64,000 bases of DNA, from the NCBI RefSeq assembly GCF_900473935.1, contig NZ_UCNN01000009.1:1-64000 (forward strand), read 5' to 3'. Source of the stretch: Synechococcus sp. UW105 (GTDB lineage: Bacteria > Cyanobacteriota > Cyanobacteriia > PCC-6307 > Cyanobiaceae). This document shows positions 9,572 to 18,000 of this stretch, one piece after another. A program made the translations under genes and the position numbers. Numbering within the stretch: position 1 is the stretch's first letter; the number at the start of each line of letters is the position of its first letter. The notes beneath the pieces are model-generated. The model did no database searches and was not told where the DNA came from. It saw nothing but the letters and a program-made list of their open reading frames with translations.

Positions 9572-9605
9572 AAAGCCCCAACGCGCCACAACGCAGCAAG
9601 GCTTT
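9572..9605. repeat. Weak inverted repeat upstream of the DUF1330-like gene
   Basis: AAAGCC at 9572-9577 and GGCTTT at 9600-9605 enclose a 22-base loop; shortly after comes GGAAACA (about 9616). It could belong to a leader or small RNA, but the evidence is thin. Confidence 0.2.
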
Positions 9606-9751
9606 GAGACTCACGGAAACAACCAAGGGGACTGGGGGTACACCTCCACAATCTTGATCAAAAGAATACGCATTCCCGCAAGCATGCTGAGCGGGAGACT
9701 CCAATCCTCAATTCACTCAACGCCCAAAAAGATCAACCCTAAATACGCTGA

Positions 9752-9913
9752 CTAGAGATTATTAATATTGAGCTTCTGCTCTAGCTCAAACTCTTCAAAC
9801 AGAGCAATTGCGTGATGCACTTCTCTCTCCCGCATCAACGTCCTCAATCTTTCCTGCCACCAAAATTCAAGACGCTCGCTGTCTTGCTCCCTCCAGTTGC
9901 GCGGTAGATCCAT
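9752..9913 (-). CDS. Short helical hypothetical protein
   Basis: From ATG 9913 it encodes 53 residues beginning MDLPRNWREQ. A Trp/Arg/Glu-rich amphipathic region (LEFWWQERLRTLMRE) is followed by an acidic helix (ALFEEFELEQ). The first 47 bases overlap, in another frame, the end of the Cys-rich peptide at 9867-9995. Family not firmly recognised; the helix periodicity argues for a real gene. Confidence 0.45.
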   Translation of the reverse strand: MDLPRNWREQDSERLEFWWQERLRTLMREREVHHAIALFEEFELEQKLNINNL

Positions 9914-9995
9914 GCTCGAGGTACTGCTTGGCAATGTCTAGGCAGTTCAAGCAGCCACCGCAACACCCCATCACAACAGCAAGCAGAAACGACAC
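9867..9995 (-). CDS. Tiny Cys-rich peptide (CCGGCLNC)
   Basis: From GTG 9995 the frame gives 42 residues: a short hydrophobic start (VSFLLAVVMG), then CCGGCLNC, then DIAKQYLEHG and a polar tail. Four cysteines in eight residues suggest metal or iron-sulfur binding or redox chemistry, but this is inference. An upstream in-frame GTG (10007) is an alternative start. Its 3' end overlaps the start of the gene at 9752-9913, so the two may be translationally coupled. Confidence 0.4.
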   Translation of the reverse strand: MSFLLAVVMGCCGGCLNCLDIAKQYLEHGSTAQLEGARQRAS

Positions 9996-10173
9996 ATGAC
10001 GTGACACCTCAATCCTGATCAGGGTCGTCATACCTGTCATGCCAAGGGACTTGACTGACCCTGAACGCATGATTCGAAGAGAAACAGACAACAGCAGCTT
10101 CAGAAACGTACAAGACTCAAAGAGACCCCACAAGACAAACAAGAAAAATGATCTAAAGAGCTTTGAATCAAAG

Positions 10174-11205
10174 TTAATCGTAAGGATATGCATTAGGGAC
10201 AAAGAACTGTTCATTCATTGGCGGCCTGGTGTACGCCCCTTGCTGCGGACGATCCGGCAACGTAATCGCTGCTGGGGTCATGTCTTTCCAGGGAACCTTA
10301 CTGAGAACATGGCGCAAACAATTGAGTCTTGCCCTACGCTTATCATCGGCTTCGACCGTAAACCAAGGTGCCTCAGGAATGTTGGTGTGTGCAAACATCG
10401 CATCCTTCGCTTTCGAAAATTCAACCCAGCGATTGCGCGCCTCAAGGTCCATCGGGCTGAGCTTCCAGCGCCTTGTGGGATCATCAATCCGGGATTGAAA
10501 ACGAACCTCCTGCTCCGTATCACTGACAGAAAACCAATACTTGAGCAAAAGGATGCCGCTGTTCACAAGCATCTGCTCAAACCGAGGACAATCATCGAGA
10601 AACTGTTCAACTTGTTCTTCTGAACAGAAGCCCATGACCCGCTCCACTCCTGCGCGGTTGTACCAGCTGCGATCAAAGACGACGATCTCACCAGCGCTTG
10701 GGAAATGCTCCACGTAGCGCTGGAAATACCACTGTGTTTTTTGTTGGTCAGACGGTGTTCCCAGAGCGACCACACGGCAGCCCCTGGGATTCATCGGCTC
10801 AGTCAAACGTTTAATCGTGCCACCCTTGCCTGCGGCATCGCGCCCCTCAAACACCACGATGATGCGGAAGCCTGTGGCTTTCACCCAGTACTGCATCTTC
10901 ACCAGATCGGATTGCAGTCGTTCCAGTTCAGACTCGTAGATTTTCTTCTTGAGCCTCTTCCTTTGGCGGCTCCCAGTCTCCAAACGATCGTCGAGACGTT
11001 CAGAAGAGTGATGAAGTTCCTGTTCGCTGCCATCGAGCCCAGCGATCATCGTTTCTGAAAGTTTGATCCGCTGGTCATCGTCTTGATGGGGCTGGTGCCT
11101 GGAGGGGTGTTTGTGCTGATCCTTCTTAGCCATTGTCTTCTTACTCATTGTCTTCTCACTCATTGTCTGCTTGCACGTGTTGCGAAGCCTGACTGGATGC
11201 GCCAT
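10174..11205 (-). CDS. ppk2: Polyphosphate kinase 2
   Basis: It transfers phosphate between polyphosphate and nucleotides, usually in the direction of NTP or NDP formation. The 343 residues have a basic low-complexity N-terminus, Walker A GRDAAGKGG (121-129), the family motif DRSWYNRAGVERVMGF with its Asp (178), and a C-terminal region with DPTRRWKLSPMD. This is the single-domain PPK2 architecture. The start is uncertain: ATG 11205 is followed by three further in-frame ATGs 15 bases apart (11163, 11148, 11133). It lies 58 bases downstream of a histidine kinase gene on the same strand and may be co-transcribed with that two-component pair. Confidence 0.93.
   Translation of the reverse strand: MAHPVRLRNTCKQTMSEKTMSKKTMAKKDQHKHPSRHQPHQDDDQRIKLSETMIAGLDGSEQELHHSSERLDDRLETGSRQRKRLKKKIYESELERLQSDLVKMQYWVKATGFRIIVVFEGRDAAGKGGTIKRLTEPMNPRGCRVVALGTPSDQQKTQWYFQRYVEHFPSAGEIVVFDRSWYNRAGVERVMGFCSEEQVEQFLDDCPRFEQMLVNSGILLLKYWFSVSDTEQEVRFQSRIDDPTRRWKLSPMDLEARNRWVEFSKAKDAMFAHTNIPEAPWFTVEADDKRRARLNCLRHVLSKVPWKDMTPAAITLPDRPQQGAYTRPPMNEQFFVPNAYPYD
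11131..11175 (-). repeat. 15-base tandem repeat carrying three in-frame ATGs
   Basis: On the minus strand a 15-base unit encoding M(S/A)(E/K)KT is repeated with ATGs at 11163, 11148 and 11133. Copies differ by a few bases. It falls at the N-terminus of PPK2 and multiplies potential start sites. Confidence 0.7.
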
Positions 11206-11263
11206 CGCGTCAAAGGACTTCCTGTCTCTATCTGACCAACAGGATCAACTCCAGTACGGGATC

Positions 11264-12601
11264 TCAGCTTTTCTCAACCATTGGCAAGACAGCTGCCGCT
11301 GGTCGCGTGGGCAGATGCAGCCGAATGACAAAGGTGCCCGGGGCATCCCCATCCGCAGATGCGCAACTGATCTGACCGCCGTGGGTGCGAACCACATGAG
11401 CCACGATTGCCAAACCAAGACCGCAGTGCCCTTGTTCACCACGAGATTCATCCAGACGTTGAAACGGCTGCAAAGCCCGTTCCCACTGATGGGCAGGCAT
11501 GCCTTCACCCTGATCCCAAACTTCAATCAAAGCTCCATCCGCAACGGATCGAAGTCGAACCACAACAGGCGCCAGGCCATAGGTGAAGGCGTTATCGATC
11601 AGATTGCCAACAGCGCGGCCAAGGGCAACCGGCTTCACGCAAGCCAGAACAGGCTGGAGATCGAGCTGGAGCCGTTCAGGCGGGTGACTGGTGGAGACTT
11701 CCGCAAGCAGCTGATCAAGGGGAAGGTCCACAGGGTCTTCACCATCGGCACCACCTGCAAACAGGAGAAACTGTCCAGTGATGCGCTCCAACGATTGGAG
11801 ATCGCCGGCGCAACGATCTCGATCCTCAGAGGAGAGTGCCGGCATCGACAGCCTGAACTGCAAACGCGTGATTGGGGCCCGCAAATCATGGGCAATGCCG
11901 GCCAACATGGTGTCTCGGTCGCGGCGGTTGGCCGCCAGGCGATCGAGCATGGCATTGAAATGATGGGTGATGCGCTGGACTTCGGGTGCTCCTCTTGCAG
12001 GAACGGCATCAGGGTCGTCTCCATCGCCGACAAGAGCTAACGCCCTCTCAAGTCCGCGCAAAGGCCGTTCCACTTCAAGAAGCAGAAACAACGCCCCACA
12101 GCTCAAACCAGCACCCAGAAGCGAAAGGAAGAGCAACGTCGGTTCCGGCGGCCAAGCCATTGGAGAACGAAGTGACACCCTGAGCCAGATCGGTTCCAGG
12201 GGCGAAATCAGCTCGACCCAAACGTCCCAACTGCGACCATTGGCGACCACCATCGGGCAATGGGCTAGACGGCGGCAGAGTTCGGCTTGAAGCGCCTTCG
12301 CCTGCTGAGCCAGAGCGGGAGACAGCGGGGACTGGCTTGAAGGCTGACGCACCACAGCCAGATCCAGACCGGTCAGTTCTGAGACCAAATGGGGTGGATA
12401 TCGCTCAAGTGCGAGCTCGGCAAGACGGACATTGAGAGCAAGGTCACGGCCCAGTTGCACCGTCTGCAACGACTCCACCTGACGACCGAACAGCACCTGA
12501 AGCAGAAGCAGACAGAGCGCCCAACTGCCAAAACCGAGACCGCACCATCCCAGCAGCGCTCGAAGCACAAACGGCCAGGGGCGCCGCGAGGTCATCGACA
12601 A
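11264..12601 (-). CDS. Two-component sensor histidine kinase, EnvZ-like layout
   Basis: A membrane sensor kinase of 445 residues. It has TM1 at about 12-37, a periplasmic loop of about 115 residues, TM2 at about 155-175 and a HAMP linker to about 225. HisKA follows with GIAHDLRAPITR (phospho-acceptor His238), then HATPase_c with N-box GNLIDNAFTYG (Asn333, Asn337), G1 DQGEGMP and G2 GLGLAI. The periplasmic domain has two cysteines but no recognised ligand fold. The cognate regulator lies just upstream (7 bases) on the same strand and ppk2 just downstream. Signal unknown. Confidence 0.92.
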   Translation of the reverse strand: MSMTSRRPWPFVLRALLGWCGLGFGSWALCLLLLQVLFGRQVESLQTVQLGRDLALNVRLAELALERYPPHLVSELTGLDLAVVRQPSSQSPLSPALAQQAKALQAELCRRLAHCPMVVANGRSWDVWVELISPLEPIWLRVSLRSPMAWPPEPTLLFLSLLGAGLSCGALFLLLEVERPLRGLERALALVGDGDDPDAVPARGAPEVQRITHHFNAMLDRLAANRRDRDTMLAGIAHDLRAPITRLQFRLSMPALSSEDRDRCAGDLQSLERITGQFLLFAGGADGEDPVDLPLDQLLAEVSTSHPPERLQLDLQPVLACVKPVALGRAVGNLIDNAFTYGLAPVVVRLRSVADGALIEVWDQGEGMPAHQWERALQPFQRLDESRGEQGHCGLGLAIVAHVVRTHGGQISCASADGDAPGTFVIRLHLPTRPAAAVLPMVEKS

Positions 12602-12607
12602 GCGCCC

Positions 12608-13333
12608 TCAACGCGTCCGAGGTGTCCCATCAGGCACGAACACATAGCCGTAGCCCCAAACGGTCTGGATATAGCGCGGCCGCGTCGGATCTGGTTCCAC
12701 GAGTTTGCGAACCCGAGACACCTGCACATCCATGCTGCGACTATCGGTTTCGCAACCCGGGCCACGGGCAAGCTCGATCAAACGCTCCCGTGACAACGGT
12801 CGATGAGGGTGCTGTGCGAAGGCCGCCAAAAGACTGAACTCACCACTGGTGATCACGGCAGGAACACCCGAACGACTGAGGGTGCGGGCTGCGAGATTGA
12901 GCACATTCTCACCGAAACTGACATCGCCACCTTCTGCCACTGGCGTGCCAGCCGGTAGAGCACTCCGACGCCGCAGAACCGCCTCAATGCGGGCAGAGAG
13001 CTCACGCGGAAGGAAAGGTTTACCAAGGTAATCATCGGCCCCCTGCTCAAGGCCAATGATGCGATCGACGCCTTCACCGCGGGCAGTGAGCATCACGATC
13101 GGCAGATCATCTCCGCCATCTCGCAATCGGCGCAGAGCGGTGAGACCATCATCCCCTGGCATCATCAGATCCAGCACCACCAAATCGGGTCGCTGGAACT
13201 CCAATCTGGCCTCAAACTGCTTGACATCACTGAGGCAACGCACGTCGTAGCCCTGGTCGATCAGATAGGTACCAACCATCTGCCTCAGTTCGGGGTCATC
13301 ATCCACAACCCAGATCATTGATGCACGCGCCAT
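12608..13333 (-). CDS. OmpR-family response regulator
   Basis: Receiver plus winged-helix DNA-binding regulator. With the start at ATG 13333 (MARASMIWVVDDD), the acidic pocket is at residues 11-13, the phospho-acceptor is Asp55 (LVVLDLMMPGDDG) and the conserved Lys is Lys105 (LGKPFLPREL). The effector domain ends with the OmpR signature SRVRKLVE..RPRYIQTVWGYGYVF. An upstream ATG at 13411 is in frame but adds an unconserved Ser/Pro stretch. It is followed after 6 bases by its kinase. Targets cannot be read from the sequence. Confidence 0.92.
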   Translation of the reverse strand: MARASMIWVVDDDPELRQMVGTYLIDQGYDVRCLSDVKQFEARLEFQRPDLVVLDLMMPGDDGLTALRRLRDGGDDLPIVMLTARGEGVDRIIGLEQGADDYLGKPFLPRELSARIEAVLRRRSALPAGTPVAEGGDVSFGENVLNLAARTLSRSGVPAVITSGEFSLLAAFAQHPHRPLSRERLIELARGPGCETDSRSMDVQVSRVRKLVEPDPTRPRYIQTVWGYGYVFVPDGTPRTR

Positions 13334-13476
13334 GGCGACCGGGAACGACGACGACTGAGGAGATCGTATGCAGCGAGATGACGGCTGTCCGCAGAAATTG
13401 GACCCTGTCACAGCTCACAGCACTCCGGTCATGATTAAGTCATGACCTTCCCAAAGAAACTCCATAGGCTGGATCA

Positions 13477-13953
13477 ATGATCAGCCTCACCGGTATCTCT
13501 CGCTCGGGGATAGGCATTCTCCTGTCAGGTCTATGGCTGCCACTGAGTGGTTTTTGGGCGCCAGCGACAGGCCAGGACGAGATCCATCAATACGGGCAGC
13601 GAATGGAAGCGATGTTTGTGCGCATGGATGTGAATGGAGACGGGCGTCTCGTTCCTGCAGAGGTACGGGGAAAGCCCTTTCTGGAACGACGTTTGAGGCG
13701 TCCGAATTCTCGTGGTTTCTTGCTGATTGAAGATCTACATACCCGCTCTCCGCACCACAGCGGCCCCAGGCTCCAGCAACACTTCACGCGCGCTGACCGC
13801 AATGCCGACGGTTACCTCAACCGCCAGGAATCCAGAGCATTGCCCTGGGTCCATCGGCATTTCACGGGCCTAGACCTCAATGGCGATGGCCAAATCACCC
13901 TGGCGGAACTGTGGTCACTGCAAAAAGCGCTCGCTCCGCGCATGAGGCCCTGA
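13477..13953 (+). CDS. Exported EF-hand calcium-binding protein
   Basis: A 158-residue protein with an N-terminal hydrophobic leader (about residues 10-33, ending near ATGQ) suggesting export. Three EF-hand loops are intact by spacing: DVNGDGRLVPAE, DRNADGYLNRQE and DLNGDGQITLAE, with Asp/Asn at positions 1, 3 and 5 and Glu at 12. This predicts Ca2+ binding in the periplasm or outside. The overall layout resembles bacterial EF-hand domain hypotheticals. It is divergent from the response regulator. Confidence 0.8.
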   Translation: MISLTGISRSGIGILLSGLWLPLSGFWAPATGQDEIHQYGQRMEAMFVRMDVNGDGRLVPAEVRGKPFLERRLRRPNSRGFLLIEDLHTRSPHHSGPRLQQHFTRADRNADGYLNRQESRALPWVHRHFTGLDLNGDGQITLAELWSLQKALAPRMRP

Positions 13954-13963
13954 TCCGATTCAG

Positions 13964-14389
13964 TCAGCGCCGCAAGGAACTAGGGCCTCGCCTCACCCTG
14001 ACTGGTCGCTTTCGCCTGACAGGTCGTGGCGGCGCCTTGAGGATCCGCACAAGCGAACGCACAATCCTGATGAGCCCTCCGAGCAGAGCAAGCAGACCAG
14101 CAAACAGCACTGCGGCAATCAAGAGCACTGAGGCCAGGCCGAGTAATGCCTCAAGCAGCTGTGCAAGACCTTGGATCAGATCAGCAATCGTTTCGCTCAC
14201 CATCACCAGCGCATCAACGCGTTGTGGGAGCCAAACGAGAAAGGCGAGCAATCCGACACCAAGGAGGGTCATGAGCACCCCCTCTAATCCTTGTCTCCAA
14301 GGAGGTGGAAGTGGACGCTGACGACGCCGGCGGAAGACACGACGCTCGGCATCCCTTGAATTCGAAGCTTTGAATCGCACCGTATTCAT
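13964..14389 (-). CDS. Two-span membrane protein with basic termini
   Basis: A 141-residue protein with Arg-rich N- and C-termini (RRVFRRRRQRP; RPVRRKRPVRVRR). Hydrophobic segments lie at about 37-56 and 85-110 with an amphipathic region between. The strongly basic ends would lie in the cytoplasm. Unknown function. Its start overlaps the stop of the upstream gene (14386-14640) by four bases, indicating translational coupling. Confidence 0.6.
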   Translation of the reverse strand: MNTVRFKASNSRDAERRVFRRRRQRPLPPPWRQGLEGVLMTLLGVGLLAFLVWLPQRVDALVMVSETIADLIQGLAQLLEALLGLASVLLIAAVLFAGLLALLGGLIRIVRSLVRILKAPPRPVRRKRPVRVRRGPSSLRR

Positions 14390-14640
14390 GGCACGAAGAC
14401 GTGACCAGCACCGCGCATCCAGCGCTCAAATTCCATGACCACGAGTTCGTTAGGGCAATCAATCAAGGTGAGCACGCCAACCGTGCAATCGCCGTAACCG
14501 CTGTGATGGAGGGTGAGGTGATAGCCAGAGCCACTCAAACCACAGACCTCAGGGTCACTGCGTACGACCACATCCAAGGACGCACCGATTCTGGCCACAC
14601 GTCGCCTGAGATCAGACCAAGTGGCTGCCATCCCGAGCAC
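14386..14640 (-). CDS. Conserved hypothetical protein, 84 residues
   Basis: A soluble alpha/beta-type sequence: an N-terminal helix (TWSDLRRRVARIG), then strands around DVVVRSD and YHLTLHHSGYGDCTVGVLTLIDCP, and a final helix (ELVVMEFERWMRGAG). The pattern is consistent with a small conserved cyanobacterial protein, but I cannot name the family. It overlaps the downstream membrane protein gene by four bases (ATGA). Confidence 0.6.
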   Translation of the reverse strand: MLGMAATWSDLRRRVARIGASLDVVVRSDPEVCGLSGSGYHLTLHHSGYGDCTVGVLTLIDCPNELVVMEFERWMRGAGHVFVP

Positions 14641-14692
14641 AGACGATTCACTTGCACAATTCTCTCCCGCAACCGGAGAACGTCAACGTTCC

Positions 14693-15331
14693 CTATTCGG
14701 CTTTCGGGACAGGTTGGGCTGCATTCCCTGGGGATTCGGCACTCTCGGTCGGCACAACCTCTTGCTTGGGTTGCTTACTCTCAGGCAAAGGCACAAGGGC
14801 TGAGAGCAGAGCTACGACCAGCAGAGCTGAACCACCCATCACCGATGGCGCCAAACGCTTCATCAGTGGCACCCGCTCAGCAAGCTCTCGGCGAGCGAGG
14901 GGCCGATCACGTTGATCAGCCCAGGCAATCTGTACGCGTGAATCCAAACGCATGGCGTCTAGGCATCGCACCAGATCAGCCAGTTCCGCGTCATCAAGTG
15001 CGATGGTAAGCGGCGAGACGCCTGGCTTACTGCTTCGCAGCTCAAGTTGATGGCCACCGTTGTCGGCAGGGGCCAGACTCACTGGAGAATCAGCATCACC
15101 GAAAGGGCGGGCAACTCCTGAGAGCAGATAGCGCGCATAGGGCAAAACGGTGGCAAGCATCGCCTCAAGGTGTTCTCTCTTGCCCTCAAGCTCTGGCGAA
15201 CCGACAAATTGCAGTTTCCAGGACGACAAAATTCCGATGACTCCCTGACCATGGCCGGCGGAGATATCAGGGAGTCCCTCCACCATCAAACGTGCCGCCG
15301 TCTGGTCGTAGCGATAAGAGAGATTGAACAT
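14693..15331 (-). CDS. DUF4335 protein
   Basis: A cyanobacteria-specific family of unknown function. From ATG 15331 (MFNLSYRYDQTAARL) it has 212 residues with the typical motifs DISAGHGQGVIGILSSW, ELEGKREHLEAML and YARYLLSGV in the first 90 residues. A single transmembrane segment follows at about 165-185, then a Pro/Glu-rich tail. The longer frame to 15412 would overlap DUF3038 and adds unconserved residues. Adjacency to DUF3038 on the same strand is the usual cyanobacterial arrangement, suggesting a shared role. Confidence 0.8.
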   Translation of the reverse strand: MFNLSYRYDQTAARLMVEGLPDISAGHGQGVIGILSSWKLQFVGSPELEGKREHLEAMLATVLPYARYLLSGVARPFGDADSPVSLAPADNGGHQLELRSSKPGVSPLTIALDDAELADLVRCLDAMRLDSRVQIAWADQRDRPLARRELAERVPLMKRLAPSVMGGSALLVVALLSALVPLPESKQPKQEVVPTESAESPGNAAQPVPKAE

Positions 15332-15371
15332 GCGAGCGATGCGGGAAGCGGAGAAGACGAAAGCGTGTGGC

Positions 15372-15947
15372 TTAGGGGGTTGGATCCTGAAGACTGGCGC
15401 GCAGACGATCAACGCCTCCTGCTCCGGCAGCCAGAGCCAGGGTGATCACCATCTGACGCTGCACTGACGAAGAGCTCTCGGTCTCGAGAAGACGCTGCAC
15501 AGAGCCCCTGCGCAGATTCATCCGTTCTCCAATCAAATCACGCAGACGCTGATCAAACTTTGCCCAGCGTTGGTCCTGCAGAGCTGATGGCTCACGGCTC
15601 CAGAGCAATTGATGCAGCATGGGATAGAGACGATCCGCCATGGCGCAGATCACACGGATCAGCGCTTCGATCTCCTCGCCAGTGAGAGCAGTGCGTCGGG
15701 TGGAACGTCGCAGGGGGTTGGTGCAACGGCGCTTCCAGAGTTCCACTCGGTTGGGGAACAAGGATTCGTATCCCAGTTGCTGTGTGGCCCAGAGCATGAC
15801 CTCACCACCATTGATGGCAAGAGCCTCAACAGTGAGCAGCAGGAGATCAAGCCTTTCCAGTCCCCGACGGTCCAGGGCGGTGTTGACAACGGCTATCGCC
15901 TCGCCCGAAGCAGCCGAGAGGACAGGTGGAGCGATGGCATCGGTCAT
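15372..15947 (-). CDS. DUF3038 protein
   Basis: A cyanobacterial family of unknown function, 191 residues, mainly helical. Typical blocks are [20 protein letters not shown] near the N-terminus, [13 protein letters not shown] in the middle and helix-rich [16 protein letters not shown] later. It is encoded immediately upstream of DUF4335. Its start overlaps head-to-head with apt on the opposite strand, so each gene's ribosome-binding site or leader lies inside the other. Confidence 0.8.
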   Translation of the reverse strand: MTDAIAPPVLSAASGEAIAVVNTALDRRGLERLDLLLLTVEALAINGGEVMLWATQQLGYESLFPNRVELWKRRCTNPLRRSTRRTALTGEEIEALIRVICAMADRLYPMLHQLLWSREPSALQDQRWAKFDQRLRDLIGERMNLRRGSVQRLLETESSSSVQRQMVITLALAAGAGGVDRLRASLQDPTP

Positions 15948-16509
15948 GGCTGCGATGATGCCAGTACTCAGGCCTCCGCGTCACCCTTCGTTGGATCTTC
16001 GCCAGTTCATTCGAGACATTCCTGACTTCCCGAAACCAGGAATTCTGTTCCGTGATTTCACACCTCTGCTGCGAGACCCTGAAGCTTGGCGGGCCGTCAT
16101 GAAGCAGATGGGAACCATCTGCGAGGCTCTCAAGCCAGACCTGATCGTGGGCATCGAATCCCGTGGTTTCATCGTGGGGACGTCCCTGGCGACCGATCTG
16201 GGACTCGGATTTGTGCCGGTTCGCAAGCCTGGAAAACTGCCTGGTGAGGTCTTCGGAATCGACTACGCCCTGGAATACGGCAGCGATCGTCTGGAGATCC
16301 ATGCCGATGCGTTGACAGGCAATCCCAGGGTTTTGCTAGTAGACGATCTACTGGCAACCGGTGGAACCGCCGCCGCTGCCGCTCAACTGATCAATCAGGC
16401 CGGCGGCACCCTTGTGGGGACCAGCTTCGTGATCGAACTGGAGAGCCTGGGAGGACGGCGCCGCTTGCCCGAAGCGATCCCGGTGGAATCTCTCGTGATC
16501 TATTCCTGA
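15946..16509 (+). CDS. apt: Adenine phosphoribosyltransferase
   Basis: It salvages adenine to AMP using PRPP in the cytoplasm. Key motifs are present: [15 protein letters not shown] near the N-terminus, GIESRGFI, the KPGKLPG loop, and the PRPP-binding loop [16 protein letters not shown]. With start ATG 15946 it has 187 residues; ATGs at 15934, 15955 and 15958 are alternatives, since conservation begins around [11 protein letters not shown]. The upstream open frame to 15640 is antisense to DUF3038 and not part of the protein. It converges with DUF2949, overlapping by 10 bases at the 3' end. Confidence 0.95.
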   Translation: MAAMMPVLRPPRHPSLDLRQFIRDIPDFPKPGILFRDFTPLLRDPEAWRAVMKQMGTICEALKPDLIVGIESRGFIVGTSLATDLGLGFVPVRKPGKLPGEVFGIDYALEYGSDRLEIHADALTGNPRVLLVDDLLATGGTAAAAAQLINQAGGTLVGTSFVIELESLGGRRRLPEAIPVESLVIYS

Positions 16510-16712
16510 TCGCTGGTCCAATCCAGCACCTCCTGGTACTGCGCCAAGTTGAGCAAACCAAAGGTCCAAAGAACCACCGGAAGAGGAGCCTGCTCGATTT
16601 CGGCCTGACGCTGGCCCAGCTGCAAGGCGTTATCGCTTAGACCAAGCCGCTCGCGCAGATACTTGAGAAGAAGAGGAGACGCCGGAGGCTGGGGATCACT
16701 GCTGAACACCAT
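16500..16712 (-). CDS. DUF2949 small protein
   Basis: A 70-residue cyanobacterial family of unknown function: [25 protein letters not shown] followed by [25 protein letters not shown], which is the family signature as I recall it. It is the last gene of a minus-strand unit (Hli, UbiH-like, DUF2949) and overlaps the UbiH-like stop by 17 bases. Confidence 0.8.
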   Translation of the reverse strand: MVFSSDPQPPASPLLLKYLRERLGLSDNALQLGQRQAEIEQAPLPVVLWTFGLLNLAQYQEVLDWTSDQE

Positions 16713-17955
16713 GGCGGAATCCTCGCTGTTTCCACTCTGGCGGAGCCTTCAGAATTGTCATCGGGCCATCGGTCATGACCTGAAGCGCGATTCGCCGCAG
16801 CAACGGCAGCCGCTGAATCAAAAGCAAAATCACGAATCGAACCGGTCGGAGACCTCTCCAGCTGTTTGAAAACAGCCGCAACAGCACGTCTGTACCAGCA
16901 CCAATCAAGAACAAATCAACCAGACGTCGGCAGCTGTACCGGGCGGAGACCTGATGCAGAGCCAGCCCGGCATGTTGATGGGCAGCAACGAGCGCAATCA
17001 GTTCGTCGACATCACGCCAGCAGAGATTGAGACCCTGACCACCAACAGGGTGACAACGGTGCCCCGCTTCACCAAGAAGGATCTTCCGGCCTCGCGCCAA
17101 TTTGGGCGCAAGACTCCATTGCAGGGGCACCGCGACAGGCTGATCAAGCAAAGCCTCGGGCTCCAGGCCAGAGGGCAACACGGTGGCCAACAAATCCAGA
17201 AGCGTGGAAGGATCAAGCGCTGCACGCTCTCGGCAACGATTCAGGGGAGCACTCCAAACCAACTGAAAGGCCTGCCCCCCCAGTGGCAAGACAGCAAAAG
17301 GCCCTTCAGCTCGGAAATACTCATGCGCCGTGGCAGGAGCTGCTCCGCGCAGAGATACCTTCAGGGTCAGACATCCCTGCCGGTAAGGGAATGACCAAAG
17401 TGGCAGTCGCCAGGCCTGCCGATGCGACGACTTGGGGCCATCCGCGGCAACAATCAGATCAAAACCCGCATCGCGAGCTTGGCCAACACCTGAAGAGGCC
17501 CTGTCACCCAACTGGAGAGCAACATTCGCTTCCCGATCCAACCGCTTCAGAAGCTCCTGCATCAACGGCTGATGGTCCAAGATCCAACCGATGGCATCAG
17601 CGTTGCGATTGGCAGGCGCCAAATCTGCGATTCGAAACCACACGGACGGCTTGCTCCACTGATCTTGGAGACAAAGCTGGCGGAACGGCACCAGATAAGG
17701 CTGCAACGAAGTCCAGAGATCAAGGCGCTCAAGCAACCGCCGTGAAGAATGCGTGATCGCGTAGGCACGACTGCGTGAACTGATCTGATCCGCTGACAGA
17801 GGATCGTGGATCTGAACCCGACAACCCAGCCGACTCAGACCTAACGCCAGGAGCGCGCCAGTCGGTCCGGAGCCCAAAATGCCCACCGACAAGGCGTCAT
17901 TGACGTCCTTGTTGGTGGGCGAAAGCTCGTCTGTGAGCATGGGCAGGGTGACCAT
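16696..17955 (-). CDS. UbiH/Coq6-like FAD-dependent monooxygenase
   Basis: A flavoprotein of the aromatic-ring hydroxylase class; in cyanobacteria such proteins are suspected in quinone or carotenoid-related hydroxylation, but the substrate is unknown. From ATG 17955 it has 419 residues. It shows the dinucleotide-binding GILGSGPTGALLALGLSRLG, the mid-chain FDLIVAADGPKSS (DG motif) and the second FAD motif ILLGEAGHRCHPVGGQGLN. A hydrophobic, basic C-terminus may touch the membrane. The upstream extension to 18000 is unlikely because Hli ends at 18001. Confidence 0.82.
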   Translation of the reverse strand: MVTLPMLTDELSPTNKDVNDALSVGILGSGPTGALLALGLSRLGCRVQIHDPLSADQISSRSRAYAITHSSRRLLERLDLWTSLQPYLVPFRQLCLQDQWSKPSVWFRIADLAPANRNADAIGWILDHQPLMQELLKRLDREANVALQLGDRASSGVGQARDAGFDLIVAADGPKSSHRQAWRLPLWSFPYRQGCLTLKVSLRGAAPATAHEYFRAEGPFAVLPLGGQAFQLVWSAPLNRCRERAALDPSTLLDLLATVLPSGLEPEALLDQPVAVPLQWSLAPKLARGRKILLGEAGHRCHPVGGQGLNLCWRDVDELIALVAAHQHAGLALHQVSARYSCRRLVDLFLIGAGTDVLLRLFSNSWRGLRPVRFVILLLIQRLPLLRRIALQVMTDGPMTILKAPPEWKQRGFRHGVQQ

Positions 17956-18000
17956 GTCGTGAGGATCAAGCACCAAGGTGCTGAAACTCCATCTATCCAA

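Noticed and set aside
9572-9640. Possible Yfr2-like small RNA (GGAAACA near a stem)
   Set aside because: The GGAAACA is not in the loop of a convincing stem and I cannot recall enough sequence to match it.
11171-12040. 289-residue plus-strand open frame
   Set aside because: It is antisense to the histidine kinase, whose motifs are intact in the other strand.
14401-15009. 202-residue plus-strand open frame
   Set aside because: It runs antisense across a small conserved gene and DUF4335 with no recognisable content.
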